Below are positions 37,201 through 52,200 of a stretch of DNA of 59,838 nt, piece by piece. Every line of letters starts with the position of its first letter. The first letter of the stretch is position 1. Both the position numbers and the translations under genes were made by a program. A model generated the notes under the pieces. It made no database searches. It saw only the letters and a list, made by a program, of their open reading frames with translations, and was not told the DNA's origin. Origin of the DNA: Apostichopus parvimensis (Eukaryota; Echinodermata; Holothuroidea; Aspidochirotida; Stichopodidae). The stretch lies in the NCBI GenBank assembly GCA_000934455.1, contig KN890729.1, positions 1 through 59,838 on the forward strand, given 5' to 3'.

Positions 37201-40200
37201 CGCAAATGTGAAGCTACTCCCCCCCCCTCTCTCTTCCCTTCAATCCCCTCCCTTCCCCACCACGAAAGGGTCAGCATTCTCAAACATGGAAGGCCATTTT
37301 TGGGGATTTAGTGCAAGGTTCTTTTCAGTAAATATACAGACCATTTCGGATTATATATGGTATTAAAATAACCCAGTTCCTAAGACCATTATGTTAAAGA
37401 AATATTCACTTTTAAATGAGACATACAAGTTAAACTTAATGATGTTCTTGTATAGTCTTAGATATGACATTGAGCTCTGGTTCCCTTCTTCTTTCAATTC
37501 AAATCATATTTTTTTTTTCTATAACTGAACTTTAATTACTGATATTGATGTTCCCACCCACTCAACCCTCTCCACCCCCTCCGCCTCTCCACCCCTTCCA
37601 CCCCCTCCACCCCCTCCACCTCTCTACCCCTCCGCCCCATCTCCTCACTCTTTCTCTCTTCCGGCTCAGTGTTGATTCAAACTTTTCTAATGATGGCTTT
37701 GCCATATTGTGCAGTACTGTATTAATATCTGCAATAAATGTCCCCCTCCCCACCCCCACATCCCTCCAACATGCTTGCCCATCCCTCATATCTCCTGCTC
37801 AAATATATCATAACGCAATAAGTATATATAGTTATTTTGTTTTCAACAGCTTTACCTTCTAAGAGAGAAGGACACCCAGACCAAACTAGAAACACTCTTC
37901 AAGAAGAACCTATATGTGATGGCTATCAAGTAAGCTCCCTGATACTTATTATATGTGGTGTGCTCGAAACCTACAGCCATAAGGGGTCCACACATCTGAT
38001 TGGTGCAGGGAATTATATTGGCCCTGCATTTCAATCTCTTGAGGGCATTAATTCGGCATGTGGTACACGTATTGGGGACCTCTTCCCTAGACAGACGATA
38101 CTTCTGTTAAATGTGCGTAGATTAGATGTTTATTCGATTGGAGGGAAAGTTGTTATTGCCATCCAGAAACAGATAGGGTCCATGATCAGTTTATTACAAC
38201 AGTTTGCGGCAAGATTCATGATTCATGTGCAGAAGAGAGACTCATTCATGTGTGACATTGTGTCGTGATGAATCATGTGAAATTTGGAACAGTATTTGGT
38301 AATATTAGAAATAAAATAAATAAAAAATAAATAAATAAAAAATGAGAAAATAATCAATCAAGTAAATAAAATCCGGTGTTTTAACTTCCCATCTCAAGAA
38401 CAACTTTTCAACTTTCAGCTGCTGTAATTTCCCCACAAATTAAAGCTGGTAATACAGGTAAATGTAGGTAGAGTCATCGAAAATAGTTGAATTACTAGCC
38501 AAGGATAGAAATTTTACCAAAAACTATTATATATAGAGTTGGGTGGTTACCTCCATTTCACTTTGCTATTTTTTGCACAGACACCATACTCTATTAAATC
38601 ATCCATAATGCAATAAAAATCCAAAATGCAATAAAAAATAAAATGAAAAAGAGAAGCCTTTGCCTAAAATATCTCATTTCCGTTCTCAACTCTCGACAGC
38701 TTAGCGAAGAGTCAGCACTACGATAGCGATGGACTCATCGACATATTTACGCAATATGGCGATCACCTTTACAGCAAAGGCGATCACGATGGGGCTATAC
38801 AACAATACATCAAAACCATCGGTTCACTGGAGCCTTCATACGTCATTAGAAAGGTAAGACCTTGAACTTTACTTCCACTGCATTAGACAGTTTGGCAAAC
38901 TTTTATGGAAGTTAATTGTTACCGCTGAATAGGGAGGGCATGGTGCAGGGGTGGGGGTGGGGTTGGGGGGTGTTGCATGGTGCAACTTTGTAGAACATGG
39001 CAGAAATGTTTCGGCTATACTTGAAGTAACAGACAGGATTGCCTGGCGAATGTTGAAAATTAGGGTAGTGAAAAATTGTAGGTGAAGCAAATTTATACTG
39101 CGGAAGTGGGAGGGGGAGATTAGGGGGAGGGAGGGTACTAAGCTTTTGGTTGGCCCATTTTTGTTTACCACTTCTTTTCTTTAGCCCCCCTCAAATTTAT
39201 TCAAGGTAATATTCATCCTGAATTTGCTATGATGTGGTAGTGTGTGGGGTAGTGTGCTATTAACAGAATGTATATAAGTTTAGCTATCACACAACTCAGA
39301 CATGATAAATAGGCCGGTGGAAATGCCGGATTTGTTTTTCGATCAGGGGGCTGAGCAAGGGTCAATGAATTTTATTCTTTTTTTAATTCAGTCACTATTT
39401 TTGTATTGACTGCTCTTTCTTTCCACCAAATCCCCTCAAAATTTCCCTCCTCATCCCTTACCCCCTCCCTTACCCCCTCCCTTACCCCCTCCCTTACCCC
39501 CTATCTCCCACATTCTATGCTCTTTGTAGTGTTGGTTAAATCTAGATGAACTGAAGAGGTTTTCTGGAATCTGCAAAGCACAGAGACAGACAGACAGCAA
39601 GTATTTTCTTCCAAACCGTTAGTTTTGTTATCGTCTCGCCGTTGTCGATCGCTACTGCTCTTGGGTGTGATATTCTGTGTCAGGGAATGAACATCGAACC
39701 AAGCAGAATCCATCATATCTGCTCTTTTCATCTCTCCTAGTTCTTAGATGCACAGAGGATACACAACCTCACGGCTTATCTTCAAGCATTGCATAAACAG
39801 GGCCTGGCCAACGAGGACCACACGACCCTCCTGCTAAACTGTTACACTAAACTGAAGGACAACAGTAAACTGGAAGAATTTATAAGGGTGCGTATTAGCA
39901 TAAATTTGTGACATCAAAAAAACCTTGTAGCAAGCTAACGTTTTCATCCAGATTTAATGAATTAGTTCATTGTTTTTTTTCCATCTCACTCATAACAATA
40001 CATGCTGGTGGGATGGGCTGATTCACTTTTTGAAATAATTTTTGTGGGGGGGAGGTGAAATGTCTCCATTATTAAATTATTATAATAGTATATCAGTTCC
40101 CGGGAATAATTCAGTGTAGCAACTTTTGTGTAGTAGTTCTGAAGGCTGTGAAGTTTATCCTGTATAAAATACTGTGGTTACTGTGTACAAAGACTGCTAT

Positions 40201-43200
40201 ACATCTTGACACTTGTGTAGCTAGTTTGCCCAGTTTACATAGCATTTTACATAGTATTTTGTGTAGCATTGTGCATAGCATTTTGTGTAGCATTTTTGCA
40301 TAGCGTTTTACACCGCAGTTTGCATAGCATTTACACAGTACTTTGTGTAGCATTTTACGCCACATTTGATCGATTGATTGATTTATTTGTTTCATCACGT
40401 GAATATATACAATGTGATAGGAAGTCCTCTAAAGTTTGCATAGTATTTTACATAGCATTTTGCAATGTGGATACTGGATAAATTATTCATTGAATCGTGC
40501 ATCTTTTTCTATCACAATCTAGACCGAGGAAAGAGAGGTCAACTTTGATGTGGAGACGGCAATAAAGGTAAGTATAATTGTTGAATGACCCCTCAAAACA
40601 GTCTGGAATTTTTCCCTTGCCCCCCCTCCTCCAACCTTTGTGGGTTCATGCTAGGCACTGGGGGCTCCGAGGATTGGGAAGGGTGCCAGTTTCTCGCTTT
40701 GTGATAGAGACGCAAGGCAATGTTAAGAGAAGGTAAGGTGGGATGCAGGGAGAAATTAAGACACTTTGCAGAAAGGGCGGGGTGGGGGGGGAAGGACAAT
40801 TTCATTCAAAGTTACAAAAGATAGACAAAAATATCTGTTACTGTTCTTTACCAACTACTAACACATTTAATTTCATATTCATACTGTAATCAGTATGGCT
40901 TTAGCTCTCTAGAATGGGCCAAGTCCCTTCCTCCCACCACCACCCAGGAACCACCCCAGACCCAAATTTTTCGAAAAGACTCTAGAATGCATACATGCGA
41001 TTAACAGATTGAATATGACCTCAAAATTTACTTGTAAAAACATTTATATGGGTGACGGGAATCAACGTCAGCGTGGTATAAAGTCCTTTTTTTGAACTTT
41101 CCTGGAAAAAGTTAACATCTGCTTTATTTTGTATAATTTCTTAAAAGTGTATAAAGGGTGGAAAATTGGCACTTGAAAAGCAAAGGCCTATCTAGCAGGA
41201 TTTAACCAACCGCTTCTGTTTCTTGATAATCCGTACGCAGGTGTGCCGTCAGGCAGGATACTTCAAGCACGCCCTCTATCTGTCTGAGAAACACAGACGC
41301 CACGATTGGTATCTCAAGATTCAGCTGGAGGACATTAAGGACTTTCAGGAAGCTTTGTCGCACATCTCAGGTCTCCAATTCATTGAGGTTTGTCACTCTT
41401 TATTTATCTCTATCGTCTGTTTTTTACAAACTCGAGAGTTCGGAATGTCTTAAAAATCCTGAGCAATATGACAAAAATATATTAGAAAATAAGGGGATAT
41501 TAATCTGATGTCAGACATTGTAAAGCTTTATATCCTAAAAGATTATTATAAATATCCTAAAAGCTTATTTTCCTAAAAGAGGGCGACATTTCCTTTTTAT
41601 TTTTGGAACCAGGCGATGGAGAATATGAAGAAATACGGCAAGACGTTGATGAGTCAGGAACCAGACAAGACCACAGATCTCCTGAAGCTGTTGTGTACAG
41701 AGTATAAACCAAAAGATGGTGAGAATAATCAAATTTTTTTGGCGACCAAAAAAAATTTATCAGACTGTAAGCGACGAACAACCGAAGAATATTCCGGAAA
41801 TGTTTTGACGTTAATTTTCACGTTAATTGTCGGAAACTACAAGAGTTTTGAATAAATGTGATTGATAACATCTGATGAATATTGACACTGGTTAGAATTT
41901 TGCCTGTAAATTGGCCACAAAAGAAAAGGGAAAATAGACAAAACCCCAAAAAACAGAATAAAGAAAAACGGGGACAACATCAGAGACAAATTCAGGGACA
42001 GAAACAGGGGTAATATTGATAATATTTCCAAACACGGATAATATATTATATATTTCCAAATCCTTCATAAGCGAGATTTGGTTTAGACTGATTGGTCTCA
42101 TACCTAGAATTGTACATATGAAGTGATGAAGGTCGTGACACCAAATCAAATGCTGTAGTCTGTAGGAATATTGGAAGATAGTTAAAAGATTTGGTCAAGA
42201 CATCACAATATGGTACTTTAATTTCCTGTCAGAAAAGAACAAAACAAACCCCCAAAAATGGGTTTATCCACTAGTTTTCTGCGCAGACCGAACAGTCAAC
42301 TTGTCTGTTATATAACATTTCACAATGGATGCAAATAAACTTTCATGTGACTTAAGGTATGGGTGGCTGAACTTGCAAGATTGCACGTTGAAAAATTTTG
42401 TCAGTCGAACGTTGCAAGATACACAAGGATAGATTTCTACGAAAGATTGCATGGCAACAAATTTCTAGGTTTTAAAATATTGGCTTCCGCGTGTTCAATA
42501 TTTACATCTTCAGGGGGGCACTGGTACTGCAAACAAACATTAAGCCAAAAATAAACCAAATCATCTCCTTAAGGTTAAATTTGTATGGTATACTGTAGTT
42601 TATTAATTAATTAATAAATTCAAATTTGGCCACTAGCATACTCTTTTGTTTCTTGTTTCCATATTTATGCAAAATTGCGGCTGCAGCCGCATAAATTGAT
42701 TATATTTGTGCTGATTTACATATTCATGTTGTACCTTATATTATACATACATATTCATAGATCTGATCATCCTTGCACTCAGTGGGGACAATTTTGCTAT
42801 ATACTGCATTTTCATGTCCTGCTTCAAAGCACTTGTACTGCCAGTATGAGCAGTATGACATGATTTCTGTTCAGAATAAAGGGTAGGAACTGTTCATACT
42901 ATCAGTACTACCGCTTTCAAGCATGATATGAGAGGACAGTATAGAGTGGTATTAGCATTAGAATCAGAGAAAAATTAGGAACTGTTCATACTGTCAGTAT
43001 GAGTGCTTTCAAGCATGATATGAGAGGACAGTATAGAGTGGTATTAGCATTAGAATAAGAGAAAAGTTAGGAACTGTTCAAACTGTCAGTATGAGTGCTT
43101 TCAAGCATGATATGAGGGGAAAGTGTAGAGTGGTATTAGCATTAGAATCATATAAAACTTAGGAACTGTTCATACTGCCTATATGAGTGCTTTCAAGCAT

Positions 43201-46200
43201 GGTATGAGAGGACAGTATAGAGTGGTATTAAGCATTAGAATCAGATAAAAACTAGGATGAGTGCTTTCAAGCATGGTATGAGAGGACAGTATAGAGTGGT
43301 ATTAAGCATTAGAAAATTGTCCGACCTGACTGTATCTTTGTGTACAGTATTTATTTAACATAATCCTGCAACCCCTCCCATGATATCTGTTCCACATTTC
43401 TACCCAGCAGCACCTGGTACTGACAGCAGTGATGATGAGGGTAATTTGCATGTTACATGTGATGAATATTTAATGTGCTTGTGAATATTCATGACTTATT
43501 GAATGATCAAAACTGCATGTCACTATAAGTCCTGCAATTAGGGGTGGGGGGCTGGGGAGGGGGAAGTGAAAAACTATAGTAGAAGGTGATACTAATATAG
43601 AAATTTGAAAATTGATTTATAAAATATGATCTTTGTTTCCTTAATCAATTGGTTTGCCTTAATATTAATATCCCTCCCTCCCTCCCTCCCTCACCCTCTC
43701 CCCGCCCCCCCTTGAAGCTAGATTTAGTAATTGACTCATCTGTTGGCTAAGGCAGAAATAGATAATGAAGATTGTGTAGGATACCTGATCAGTTGTTAAT
43801 GAATTACTTCAGTAAAACAGTCATGAAAATATGAAACCTGTTGAAAGTAAACTTAGTACATTCCTCATAAAATGACAATCTATCAAGAGGCAAGTTTATC
43901 AGACTTTGATTGAACAAGAAACCCCAGAAAACATGTAATCCTATGATATTATATGTTGCATTCTATTGTCAGTAACCCTTACATTATATGTTTAAATAAG
44001 ATGTGGCTTGTATGTGACCGTTAAGAGGAGAAGATAATGTGTAACTACATGTTGCATGTCGTCTAATTTTAAAAACCCCCCCTTTCCTTAATATTTTTTC
44101 TTGTAGCAAAACTTTTGATCGAAGGAGAACAGGAGGGTAATTTTGCATGTTTTTATTGATCAGCTTTTTTTTTTTTCACTTTTGAATATTTCAGTATTTT
44201 CTAACATACTTTTCTTTTTTCTCGTAGACAAGTAGTTGTTTTGTTCGATTTTTCTTCCATCAGAAATGTTTTTTTCCCCCCCCCCCAAAGAAGCCTCATT
44301 CTCCATCCAATCTGTTTTGGTACTCTCCTGTAATTAATAATCACATAATCATGACAACGTCCTTTGTCTCTCTGTCAAAAGTTAGGCCAATTCGCCGAGA
44401 TCAAGCAATTGAAACATTCGTACAAAAGAAAAAGATTCCACGTTTTGCATACAAAACAATTCAAAACATTTAATTAGATCCATGCATGGGCAGATATATA
44501 CATTGATGTTTCCCTTCGTACCTGTACAAGTGAGACTTTATGTATGGCTGTGGTACGTATTTTATACATTCACCCATGCATAGCTAAATTACGAAATGTC
44601 TGTCTCCCTCTCTCTCTCACTAAATAACATTTTCGTAGCGGACAGACTCATTCGAAGGACACATTTAACAATACTCCTCTCGCAGTTTAATCTGTGACGG
44701 TTATGAGTCCAACAGGAGATACAAAGTGAATGCTTAAACTGTTCAATTTGCAACCTATGTTGTTTTTCTTTCAATATTACTGACTACGGTCAGGGTCAGT
44801 TTGTTTGTGCATGCGTCCGACCAACACTTAGAACTGACCGCTTCTGTGTTGACAAACCAGGGACTCACAATGTTATCGTCTAAATGTTTAATTTGCTCGT
44901 TCCTTCCGGCAAAGTTTGGCAAAAAGACAACATCACCATCTTTGTGTGATTATTAAATATGTAATGATACCGAAATATGATTGTAGAGTTAGGGGTCGAT
45001 TGCTACCTCTCTATAATGGAATCCATTAAATGAGACTTAAACTAGCTAGGAGCAAAATGCTGACTTAATGTGACGTTGTGTTCACAAAGTCTGCTGAATG
45101 AAAAAAAAAAGTCTTTGATATTTAATTTCTTTAAACCTAATTTTTCAAATCATGTGGTGTCTGATCCACCTTAAAATCTCAATCTTACAATATCCTTTTG
45201 TGTTTGTCTACATTGTGTCATACCTATTCTACTCTGAACAAAAAGGAATGGATATCTCTATTATTTAATATCTTGAATAGCAGAAAGTGGGATATAAAAT
45301 CTGGTTCCCCTGCATATCCAACATGTTGAGTGTACATAGTCATAACTTGATTTATTCATATATAATCTCTGTCTGGAAGGATACATCGATAGAACCCTTT
45401 GTCCTGATCAAGGTCGTTGCTTTATGCTTCACCCTGAGTTTGAGATAGAGGAAGTTTAAGGCTAAAGTAGTTTTCCACTTTTTTCCACCCTCTTTTAATT
45501 TTTTTTTGGTTGTTTCTTAAGAGTTTTCCTTTTGATTTAGTTGCATGTTGCATCTTGATTGCTTTTCTGCCTCAAATCCTTGAGATGATTTTCTCTACGG
45601 CCGAACTTTTCTCTCCGTTTTTCTAAGAACATTGATATAAAATCATAGTCATGTTTTAGTTTTTAGTTGTTCTTTGAGAACAGACAAAAACAAGGTCTTG
45701 ACAGTCTAATGGTTCAGTTAGATCACTGCCCTCAGTGAGGGCAGTATGTAGTTGGTTTTATTGTCATATTCTTGAAGGTAGTTGTATTAAAGAATATATT
45801 CAGTTGGCTCTCTTATCAATCAATCAATTCATGAATCAGTTAGTAAAACAATCAAATCAATTAATCAATCAATAATATAGTTATCAGAAAACCGATCAAT
45901 CAACATAACTCTATAAGGCCATAATTCTTGAAGGTAGTTTTATGAAAGAATCTATTCAGTTGGTTCTCTAATCAATCAATATATTGATCAATCAGTCAGT
46001 AAAACAATCAAATCAATCAATCAATTATAATTAAGTTATCAGAAAACCAATATATCCACCTTCCGGGGTGATGTTGACCAGTGAAGAGGCCCAGAATAGA
46101 AGCAGTCATGGACCTTCCCGATGCAATCCCAGTGAAGGAAGATAAAATGTAAACTGAATTTAGCCCTAATAACCCAATCATCATAACTCTGTTTGGTCAT

Positions 46201-49200
46201 ATTCTTGAAAGTAGTTTTATGAAAGATTGTAGTTCTCAGTTGGCTCTCTAATCAATCAATAAATTGATCAATCAGTCAGTAAAACAATCAAATCAATTAA
46301 TCAATCAATAATAAAGTTTTCAGAATATCGATTTATCCACCTTCCGTGGTGATATTGATCTGTTCAAGAGGTAGAGAATAGAGGCACTCATGGACCTTCA
46401 GAATGCTGCAATCCCAATGAAAGACATATTGTAAACTGTAGTAGGCCTTAAAAACCTAATCAACATAATTACTTTGCTCTTGATGTAAACTTAATTTAAC
46501 AGACAATGATATATCTATGGAAATGAACTTTGAAGTGAAAAAACAGTAAAATAGAACCTGTGTGTACAGCCCCCCCAAAAAAAGCAGAAAAAAAAAAGAA
46601 AATAAAAGTTATAAAAAGCTAACACCTTATCTGGCTTTGATGTTAATGTTTGTTCCTTGATGGACTCTAATCCTTTCTAATTTTGTCACCACCTATTGTC
46701 AACTTTGGGAATGTTGCTAAGGCATGACAGTTGACAAACATTTCAAATAAGAAAATCTACAGGGTAAAATATAAACTGCAGCAATTTTTGTGTTTTTTTT
46801 ATTTTGTGTGTGTGTGTGTGTTTGTTGTTGTAATATTGTTTGTGTTCCTTTTGTTAACTTGGATGTGCCTCCCATGTTTATCCCTTTCCTTTTAACCTAT
46901 CCTGCTAGTGTACCTACCCCTACCTCCATTTGTAACCCCTCCCCACCCTTTTTTTCCTTGTGACATTCTGGCTGTGATGGGAATACTAAAAGCACATATA
47001 TTTGAACTGTTTGATGTGTTCATTCTAACATATCAAGCAATTATTTGGTGATAGTGTTGGTTAAAACAACTAAAATGTGTGATAGTAATTATTAGTAATC
47101 AAAATGTTGTTTTTCTAGTGTTACAATGTTTTGTAAAAAAATATTGATTAAGTCCTTTGCTGTTTTTCAAGTGCACTTGGTTTTTAATGTTCATCTGTGT
47201 GTTGGTGTTATATTTCATTAGTTCACTGAATAAGGGACTTAAATGATGGCTTGCAAGATTAGCTTGATACATAGCTACAGCCTACAGTCCCCCTCCCCTG
47301 AAGGTTTTAAGTATATTTTGTGTGGTTGTTGATTGCTTTTCCAAAAAGGCCTGAGGCAATCCCGTTACATACTCAAGAGGCTACAGGAATATATAGCCCA
47401 GGTATTGTATAGTCAAATTTTCTGTAGGTTCGGTGCTCCAAATATTCTAGTGTCTGACAAGAGACAAAATTTTATACGTCCAAATTAATAAAGGCGCTGA
47501 GTGACCGTTTCCAGATCACTCGACATCACACACTAGTGCATATCATCCTCAGACCAATGCAGCCTGTGAGTGCTACAATTCTAGTATTGCATTATTGGGT
47601 ATTACAATTCTAGTATTCTAGTATAGCGTTACAATTCTAGTATTCTAGTATTGCACAGGCGATTCGTGCACAAACGCTGGGCTTCTACCCTACCTGCAGT
47701 CATGATGGCATACAGGCAATTAATTTTGTTAAAGATTTGGTCTTTGTCGTAAATCTCAAAGTTTTGCATTTATTTGATAGAAACTGCTATCGTGGATCAG
47801 TTCTTTTAGTATAATTGTAGGTACCTCAATACAGTAGAATAGATTCTATTCCACTTTTGGTGGCAAATTTAAAAACAATTTATCTGTAGGAACAACGAGA
47901 GTATAATTTTAGATTGAGAATGTGGCAGCCTCAATTTAACCTTGATAGGCCTATTAAATTAATGTTTGCAGTTTTTGCAAGTCATAAGGCAGAAAAAACT
48001 GCTGTTGTGTCAAAGAGAGAATCGTTTTAGATCAAGGCCAAATATTGAAAACATAAAACTTAAATACTTGTATGATTCCCACGATGTCTGGAAAATGTGA
48101 AAAGTCTAGAAAAGGAAGGGAAAAAAGGAAAAACAACTGTTTTTGGAGCTTGAAAGTGCTTGAATTGTAGAAGTGTAATTGGTAAAAATGAGGAAAAATC
48201 CTCATTTGAAAAATTCTTTGCATTGATGTTTCAATTCATAACTAAATAAAATGGATCTTTTCTTAAAAAAAACATTTTTGGTCTGAAACAGTCAATTTTG
48301 GATGAATTGACTCCTGTTATTTGTAATTTTCCATTCTAGCATTCATGCAATGTTAGAAAGGCAAATTGATAGTATTCCAAAACTAGGTTTTTGGCTTGGA
48401 AAAGTCGTCTGGAATTCAGTTTGCCCTGGTTGGCTTGTAGTGATGTATATAGCATATACTGTTGCTATGGTACATGCTTTATACAGTTTAACATGTATGC
48501 CATGCAATAGTACTTAAATTGCTATGCAATGAAGGTCAAGGTCACTGTGTAAAACTCTGCATTGAAGTTATTTTGAAGGGTACTTTTGGTTAGTTATGTC
48601 AAAGTAACTCCTTTTTTGTAAATTTCTAATTCTTTGGATGTCAGCTGTTCAAATGATCCATCCCATTTATTTTCCTTTTAAGCCGCTTTCCAACTCACAT
48701 ACTGTATTCCTGTTACCTGAGGCTGTACATTACAAGCTTTAGGTTATTCTTAACTGTTGCATGCTCCTTCTCAGAACCTCTTGTCGACATGGCAACACTA
48801 GAGGGCGGTCTTCCTCCTCCACTTCAGAGGGCCTCGGCGGAGGAATTCATCCACATCTTTGTGAACAACTCGCCAAAACTAAGTGAATTTTTGGAGCACA
48901 TGATAAAGGTTTGTGCAATATATTATGACTGTTATTTCTTATTGCTTTTGATTCATTTTGGCAGAGTAAAGAAAATGTTGCTTAGATTCTAGATTCGAAT
49001 CAATGAACACAGAAAGACACACCCCTTCCTCTGCTACCTTATGATTGGTTCCTTTACTGGGAGAGCATGCTTTGTTTCAGTGAGTTGTTAGACCTATAAG
49101 TTGATGGCAATCCTTATGATAGGTTCCTTACTGGGAGAGCATGCTTTGTTTAACTGAGTTGTTAGACCTATAAGTTGATGGCAATCCTTATGATAGGTTC

Positions 49201-52200
49201 CTTACTGGGAGAGCATGCTTTGTTTAACTGAGTTGTTAGACCTATAAGTTGATGGCAATCCTTATGATAGGTTCCTTACTGGGAGAGCATGCTTTGTTTA
49301 ACTGAGTTGTTAGACCTATTAGTTGATGGCAATCCTTATGATTGGTTCCTTACTGGGAGAGCATGCTTTGTATAAGTGAGTTGTTAGACCTATCAGTTGA
49401 TGGTAAACCTTATGATTGGTTCCTTTATTGGGAGAGCATGCTTTGTATAAGTGAGTTGTTAGACCTATCAGTTGATGGTAAACCTTATGATTGGTTCCTT
49501 TATTGGGAGAACATTCTTTTTACATGTAATTGAAAGTGAGCCTTGTATTGTATTTTCCATACCTTGGGTAATTTTGAAAGTTAAGCTTATTCAGTTTACC
49601 CATGGATTGCTCCAACTAGAACAATCCCTCTATACCTTGTCCAGCCATGGTCTGTATACAACACTTCTCATCGACTTATAAACAATCTTGTTATTTTGTA
49701 AAAAAAAATACTCTCCGAAGGCTCAGCCGGAATCTTCGCAGTTGATTTACAATACTTACTTGGAGCTGTGTCTGAACGATATGATGCATAAACAAGATGG
49801 CAGCCGAGATAAGAGAGATGTCGAAAAGAAGGCCATGGATCTCTTACAGACAGGAGAGGTAAATTATTGCAGATTTATCTTTGTTTCTATCTTACCTGTC
49901 TCCATTCTACTTATGCACTTTCCCCATCTGGTAATCAGTCATATTTACAAGTACATGTAGGCTGTCTTGACTATCAATGATTTTCTACATTATGTCAGTA
50001 TAGTTGACATGGCAACATTCAGTTTTGCAGGCTGCTTAAGAAAGATAACCATAGCACTGTCAATCTGTCATTACCTATAAATAGACTGAAGTTGTTTGTA
50101 TCTCCTCCCATGTATATTATCATCTGCTTGAGCACACTGGAACGGAGCCTACATGTGTTGTGAAGTGCCACCAGGGCAGGCTAGGCTGCCTAGCAACCAG
50201 CCTATGTTGGAGCCCTGCATCTGTGCTGGTATGTTTCACCTAGATAGAGATGCAAATGAGAAATTCAATATAATCGAGCAGTGGCATCATGCTAACAAGT
50301 GTTTGCAGAAACTCACATTAGATCAGTCAAGGTAGGAAAACCCAGACCAAATGATAACATCTGTCTGTGGTAGTGTGACGTTCCAATAACTGTGTTTCAT
50401 ACTTAACTGTGGAAATAAACTTCGCTGTTATATGTGTTTAATAAATATTAACTAAATCGTTCAACTTATAATGATTTTTATATTTCTAAATTCTTTCATT
50501 CTGTTTTTTTATCTTTTCTAGGGTCACTATGATATCGACCTTGCCCTTGTTCTCTGCCAGAAACATAACTTCAGTAAAGGTATACTTTACCTTTATGAGA
50601 AGGCTAAATTGTAAGTAACACCATCATCAAAGTACAATTAATGATGTTAATTAATTAAACAAACCAGATATGTTTGCTTCAAATGACCACAAGGGTTTTC
50701 TAAAAAGCTTTCAATATGCTTTTCAGTATTTTCATTGACAGCTTTGGAATTAGGCTGTTTTGCATGGTGTTTATAATTTTGAGACAATCTTTGTGTTCTC
50801 TAAGTTTATTTCTGGTGACATACGCTAAGTCTCTACAGAATATTATTTCCCATCAAGTCCTGCTTCTATTTCGTTTTATACTTCCTTTCCTAATAGTACC
50901 TTAGATTATTTTTTTCCAGAAATGAAACACATTAAAATGTCTTTTCGTTTAGGGACTTGTCCTACTTTTGATTTCTATCAGAAAAGCTTTGTCGCAAGAT
51001 CTCAGGTAGAAGCCAAAGACATTGAAAAGTTACCTCACATAACATGCTTAACATTCTTTCTGTAGTCCCTGAGGAAACGTTAGTGATTCTAAACACAAGC
51101 ATTGGGTATTGTGGGCAAAGAGCTTGTCACAAGATATCAGACAGAAACCAAAGACATTGAAAAGTTACCTCACATAACATGCTTAACATTCTTTCTGTAG
51201 GCCCTGAGGAAACGTTAGTGATTCTAAACACAAGCATTGGGTATTGTGGGCAAAGAGCTTGTCACAAGATATCAGACAGAAACCAAAGACATTGAAAAGT
51301 TACCTCACATAACATGCTTAACATTCCTTCTGTAGGGCCCTTAGGAAGCGTAAGTGATTCTAAACACAAGTATTGGGCATTGTCGGCAAAGAAGATCTTA
51401 GGCATAAACCAAAGACATTTAAAAGTTACCTCACATAACATACTTTACATTCCTACTGTAGGCCCTTTGGAAACGTAAGTTATTCTAAACACAAGTATTG
51501 GGCATTGTTGGCAAAGATCTTGTCACAAGATCTCAGGCATATGCCAAAGACATAGAAAAGTTACCTCACATAACATGCTTAACATTCTTTCTGTAGGGCC
51601 CTTAGGAAGCGTAAGTGATTCTAAACACAAGTATTGGGCATCGTCGGCAAAGAATAATGCTGACACAAAAGATAACAAAAAGACTGGAAAAGTGATAAAA
51701 ATTATGCATTTATCCCTTCACTGCATTGGAGCAAAAAATAAATCAAGCTATTGAGATTATGAGAAGTCAGTCATAATGAATCATATTCATTTACACAATT
51801 TTGTTAGAACTTGATTGACGTAAAATACAAGCCATTTTCAGTGAAGATTGTCTTTTAGTGGCGTGAAATGCCAAAATATCAAATTTTATGTATATTTATG
51901 TTTTACGAAAATCATGTATTTTGTATTTTATTATGTATTTTAAATTACATAATAAAATTTTACATTTTATGATGTATTTTTTTTATATGTGAATTTTTTC
52001 CTCACATTTTCAGTGAAAATTGTCTTTTAGTGGCGTGAAATGCCAAAATGTCGAATTTTATGCATATTTATGTTTGATATAAATGGTTATATATAAGCCA
52101 TTTTCAGTGAAAATTGTCTTTTCGTGGAGTGAAATACCAAAATATCAAATTTGGAAGCTGTTGAACTATTCTCGGCATTGTTGTTCAGCCGTTCTTGACT

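Noticed and set aside
37837-38268. A 143-codon frame as an independent gene
   Set aside because: It overlaps VPS11 exon 11 in another frame and then runs into the following intron; no family signature.
47350-47402. Exon-like stretch with AAAAAG acceptor and CAG|GTATTG donor ([17 protein letters not shown])
   Set aside because: 53 nt breaks the VPS11 phase and would bring a stop in the next exon; no human counterpart. It could be a poison exon, but nothing supports that.
50153-50335. Additional VPS11 exon between 49858 and 50522
   Set aside because: Exons on both sides join collinearly with human VPS11 in phase 0, leaving no missing segment.
49037-51660. CRISPR-like repeat arrays
   Set aside because: Units are head-to-tail without unique spacers and lie in a eukaryotic intron; they are minisatellites.
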